Source of the DNA: Patescibacteria group bacterium | Lineage (GTDB): Bacteria; Patescibacteriota; Minisyncoccia; Phycocordibacterales; UBA12079 | Direction: 5' to 3' | Length of the DNA: 6,411 bases | NCBI GenBank assembly: GCA_018821685.1 | Contig: JAHJLO010000047.1 | Location: 1-6,411 of the forward strand | Shown: piece by piece, positions 4,319-6,411 of the stretch | Numbering within the stretch: the stretch's first letter is position 1 | Layout of the letters: the number at the start of each line of letters is the position of its first letter | Made by a program: the position numbers and the translations under genes | Notes under the pieces: generated by a model | The model's input: only the letters and a program-made list of their open reading frames with translations | What the model was told of the DNA's origin: nothing | Databases searched by the model: none

Positions 4319-4350
4319 AATATAGTAGCACAAGTTAATTCTAATTGCAA
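4319..4350 (-). promoter_or_regulatory. rpsU promoter, probably leaderless
   Basis: Minus strand: -35 TTGCAA (4345-4350), then two overlapping -10 choices. TACTAT (4322-4327) has 17-base spacing and an extended TGC. TATATT (4319-4324) would place the start exactly on the A of the ATG at 4312. Either gives a leader of 0-3 bases. The T-run on the minus strand just upstream (4349-4356) may also serve as a weak end signal for the HisRS-like gene. Confidence 0.55.
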
Positions 4351-4394
4351 AAAAAACTCTAAGATTTTAAATAATAAAATTTAGTTAATTTATT

Positions 4395-5522
4395 TTACAC
4401 TATTCTTACTTTTCTTAAGAACTGGGGTAATTTTTTTAACTTAATAATATGAGTTGAAGCATCTATATTATTTTTGAAAATAATCTCACGATCAAGAGCT
4501 TCTTTTTGTCCAATCGTAATTATATAAGGTATCTTCATTTTTTTTGCGACATCAAATTGTTCGCTTAGTTTGTTTTTATGGAGATTTTGGTGAACCGTTA
4601 TGTGATGCTGTCTAAGTATTTCTATAACTTCAAAACTTATAAGTTTTGCTTTGAATCCAAACTGAATTAAGAAAATTTTAGGTTGAGAAATCGTATTTGA
4701 ATAAGCTTTTATCGTTTTTCCTTTTTTGAACTGCATTGAAACACCTACAGCAACCAGACTTCTTTTATTGGTAATTTTATTAGCGATTTCATCATAACGA
4801 CCGCCTCTTGCTAGGAGTAACTCTCCATTTTTTGATTCATTTTTAATTTCGAATATTATTTTTGAGTAGTGATTCTCGTCACTTATTAATTGATCATTAA
4901 TCCTGTAGGGGATATTCATCTCTTCTAAATATTCTAAGACCTCTTTGAAGTGCCTCTGGCTTTGTTCCGATAAAAAATTTATTGGTCTTGGAGCATTTTT
5001 TTGTATTGATACACATTCTCCTTTGTGACAATGTAAAATAGCTATATCTTTTTTATTCAGAAGTTTTTTTGACTCATCGTCTAGGGAGATTGAATTTTTT
5101 CTGTAATAATTTAATAATTCGTTCGTAAATTTAGAGATAGAATCTTTATCGCCAGTACAATTTATATCGATTAAATTATTCTTATAACCTTCTTCTTCTA
5201 AAATTTTAAAAGAAGTATTTATAATCATAGCCTCCGCGATTCCTTCTGGTATCCCCACTATATCTAAGTTTAAAATTTTATGAGTTTTTTGATTAAGGAC
5301 TTGTTTTTCGTTTATTAGGATAGGTTCGTCATGATAAACCAGTAGTGGCTCCGAGCTTCTCATTTTAGATTTGAAGCCTCTTATAATGAGTTCTTTTTCT
5401 TTTGGTGAAAGAAAAGAATCTCTATCTGTTTTTGTTGCGGGGACTCTAGAAAATTGAAATCCATGATGTAGGGCAATTTCATCTGTCTTATCTAATCTTT
5501 TTTTAGGAATTTCTATAATCAT
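4395..5522 (-). CDS. HisRS-like paralogue, probably catalytically inactive
   Basis: This 375-residue protein follows the class II histidyl-tRNA synthetase plan but has lost its active-site motifs. Matching parts are the N-terminal helix TDEIALHHGFQF (13-24), the dimer/core segment DIVGIPEGIAEAMII (87-101), INCTGDKDSISKFTNELLNYY (from 120), the insertion ending LHCHKGEC (163-170), a helix before NIPYRIND (203-210), GGRYDEI (240-246), and an anticodon-binding-type C-terminal domain (about 281-375, with YIITIGQKEA). The motif-2 arginine region is replaced by VYHDEPILINEKQ (62-74), the histidine-site RGLDYY reads SDENHY (214-219), and the motif-3 arginine position in GfaiGxER reads GVSMQFKK (260-267). 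It is therefore unlikely to charge tRNA. It may instead bind tRNA or act like HisZ, the ATP-phosphoribosyltransferase regulator, though no histidine-biosynthesis genes are here. It follows lepB by 35 bases without an SD, probably in the same operon. Confidence 0.8.
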   Translation of the reverse strand: MIIEIPKKRLDKTDEIALHHGFQFSRVPATKTDRDSFLSPKEKELIIRGFKSKMRSSEPLLVYHDEPILINEKQVLNQKTHKILNLDIVGIPEGIAEAMIINTSFKILEEEGYKNNLIDINCTGDKDSISKFTNELLNYYRKNSISLDDESKKLLNKKDIAILHCHKGECVSIQKNAPRPINFLSEQSQRHFKEVLEYLEEMNIPYRINDQLISDENHYSKIIFEIKNESKNGELLLARGGRYDEIANKITNKRSLVAVGVSMQFKKGKTIKAYSNTISQPKIFLIQFGFKAKLISFEVIEILRQHHITVHQNLHKNKLSEQFDVAKKMKIPYIITIGQKEALDREIIFKNNIDASTHIIKLKKLPQFLRKVRIV

Positions 5523-5557
5523 ATTTTTGTTTTAGGTACTTTAAATTGTTAAAATTT

Positions 5558-6106
5558 TTAGTATGTAAATTTTCCTGGAAATAAATCCATTTGTGTAATT
5601 GGAAACAATCTAACAAACGCTTTTCCTATAATGAAATTTTTCTCAAGGGCCCCCCAGGTTCTTGAATCAGAACTGTTAGCGCGATTATCACCCATAACAA
5701 AGTATTCGTCTTCAGATAATGTTTGAGACATATTTTTATGGGCAATATTCTTCACATAATCCTCTTCTAAAGTAAATCCATCAGGGAATTGGTCGTTTTT
5801 GATGGTAACTTCACCGTTTTTTATAATAATAGTTTCCCTTGGAAGTCCTACTATTCTTTTAATAAAAAATCTTGTTTGGTCATTTGGGTATTTGAAAACG
5901 ATAATATCGCCTCTTTCTGGTTCATTTATCTTATATGAGACTTGGTCAACAATAAGATAATGTCCCGTTTCAAAGGTGGGGCTCATCGAAGCCCCATTTA
6001 CAATAAAGGGTTTTGCTATAAACATTCTGAAAGGCAGAACTATTAGCAAAGTTAATAGGGAAAACTTTAAAACCTCTACAAAAAAGTTATCTTTATTTTC
6101 AATCAT
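5558..6106 (-). CDS. lepB: Signal peptidase I (type I leader peptidase)
   Basis: Signal peptidase I removes signal peptides from exported proteins at the outer face of the cytoplasmic membrane. Counted from the chosen start, one membrane span covers about residues 9-28 (VEVLKFSLLTLLIVLPFRMF). Box B GASMSPT follows with the catalytic serine S40, then GDIIVFKYP (66-74), box D RFFIKRIVGLP with the general-base lysine K83, and box E MGDNRANSSDSRTWG (138-152). The 182 residues fit the short Gram-positive-like form. Two ATGs compete. The one at 6115 adds MFA but overlaps the -10 box, so the one at 6106, one base after the predicted transcription start, is preferred. There is no SD. It appears to head an operon with the HisRS-like gene 35 bases downstream. 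Confidence 0.95.
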   Translation of the reverse strand: MIENKDNFFVEVLKFSLLTLLIVLPFRMFIAKPFIVNGASMSPTFETGHYLIVDQVSYKINEPERGDIIVFKYPNDQTRFFIKRIVGLPRETIIIKNGEVTIKNDQFPDGFTLEEDYVKNIAHKNMSQTLSEDEYFVMGDNRANSSDSRTWGALEKNFIIGKAFVRLFPITQMDLFPGKFTY

Positions 6107-6113
6107 TGCAAAC

Positions 6114-6143
6114 ATTTTATCACAAGTCGTTTTATGAATGCAA
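6114..6143 (-). promoter_or_regulatory. lepB promoter, extended -10, probably leaderless
   Basis: Minus strand: -10 TAAAAT (6114-6119) preceded by TGA (extended -10), with a weak -35 TTGCAT (6138-6143) at an 18-base spacing. Counting seven bases from the -10 puts +1 at 6107, one base before the ATG at 6106. This decides the start codon and implies an essentially leaderless mRNA. Confidence 0.55.
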
Positions 6144-6277
6144 AAAAAACACCTTTGCGTAATTTTTTTAGGGTAAAGTCAAGGCTACAAATTGAATCTA
6201 TAATTTGGTTTATTTTTTTAGTTATGTTCACAAAGTATTTTTAAAAATTAGAAACTATGAGACAAAATGAACCTTTG

Positions 6278-6286
6278 TGCTATAAT
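6278..6286 (+). promoter_or_regulatory. Plus-strand extended -10 promoter (TGCTATAAT)
   Basis: A perfect TATAAT (6281-6286) is preceded by TGC, the strongest -10 in the window. The -35 is weak (GAGACA, about 16 bases upstream). The expected start is near 6293. It is divergent from lepB and drives the foldable segment to its right, and whatever lies beyond the window. Confidence 0.6.
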
Positions 6287-6293
6287 AATTTTG

Positions 6294-6380
6294 ATTATAT
6301 GAAGCAAGCATATAATTCCTTCGCTCGGATGTCGTGAGAGTAAATAAAAATAAAAGATTTTTAATTCCTCTCACGTATCC
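6294..6380 (+). ncRNA. Possible structured RNA or leader (unassigned)
   Basis: Starting next to the predicted +1, ATTATATG (6294-6301) pairs perfectly with CATATAAT (6309-6316) around a seven-base loop. A second, longer stem pairs GGAT (6327-6330) and CGTGAGAG (6333-6340) with CTCTCACG (6368-6375) and ATCC (6377-6380), with an inner AT stem in its loop. Loop bases CAAG (6305-6308) could pair with CTTG (6384-6387), a potential pseudoknot. A 12-codon frame (6299-6337, MKQAYNSFARMS) begins six bases from +1 and ends inside the second stem, so a leader-peptide attenuator is another reading. I recognise no known RNA family. Confidence 0.35.
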
Positions 6381-6411
6381 TCGCTTGAAATTATAAATTA
6401 AATTAAAAAAA

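Larger units (their letters stand above)
6116..6411. other. Gene-free right end, divergent promoter region
   Basis: I see no protein gene in these 296 bases. The left part (6116-6270) is very AT-rich and holds the lepB promoter and a weak GCAAA/TTTGC stem. The right part holds a plus-strand promoter (6278-6286) and two hairpins (6294-6316 and 6327-6380), running into the window edge. Confidence 0.55.

Noticed and set aside
4395..5522. Naming the HisRS-like gene hisS or hisZ
   Set aside because: The active-site motifs of HisS are missing, and nothing in the window supports histidine biosynthesis for HisZ, so no symbol is given.
589..6106. Alternative genetic code (TGA as glycine, as in Gracilibacteria/Absconditabacteria)
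   Set aside because: All genes are intact under the standard bacterial code, tryptophan uses TGG, and stops are TAA or TAG. That no main gene stops at TGA is a small sample.
1..6411. tRNA, rRNA, tmRNA, CRISPR array, insertion sequence
   Set aside because: No cloverleaf, no regularly spaced direct repeats, and no transposase or terminal repeats were found on either strand.

Overview
This AT-rich window carries a compact run of housekeeping genes, all on the minus strand, and most likely comes from a small-genome Patescibacteria/CPR bacterium (Parcubacteria-like). The reasons are the low GC, the short divergent versions of FtsA, bS21 and YbeY, a degenerate histidyl-tRNA synthetase paralogue, and main genes that lack Shine-Dalgarno (SD) sequences. 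The lineage is an inference from protein style, not from a search. The standard bacterial code fits: no gene needs TGA read as an amino acid.

Layout in minus-strand transcription order (right to left). Bases 6116-6411 are non-coding and hold a divergent plus-strand promoter followed by a foldable segment. Next come lepB (signal peptidase I), a HisRS-like protein without the usual catalytic residues, rpsU (ribosomal protein bS21), ybeY (rRNA-processing endonuclease) and ftsA, which ends in a tight intrinsic terminator. A 731-base gap without a large gene separates ftsA from ftsZ. ftsZ ends in a 26-bp perfect hairpin terminator. After a 351-base gap with two further strong hairpins, the 5' end of a thioredoxin-reductase-like gene runs off the left edge.

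The most unusual part is the ftsA-ftsZ gap. It contains two tandem micro-units. Each has a perfect TTGACA -35 with 17-base spacing, a good SD, and a very short hydrophobic open reading frame (26 and 44 codons). The second ends in a strong intrinsic terminator. The first promoter is covered by a 25-bp perfect palindrome that looks like an operator. The main genes lack such SDs, and three of them (trxB-like, rpsU, lepB) have a -10 box only 5-7 bases before the ATG, as expected for leaderless mRNAs.

Functionally the window joins division (FtsA membrane anchor and FtsZ ring), ribosome assembly and quality control (bS21, YbeY), protein export (LepB) and redox (TrxR-like). The two small hydrophobic peptides and the HisRS-like pseudoenzyme are the candidates for undescribed biology.
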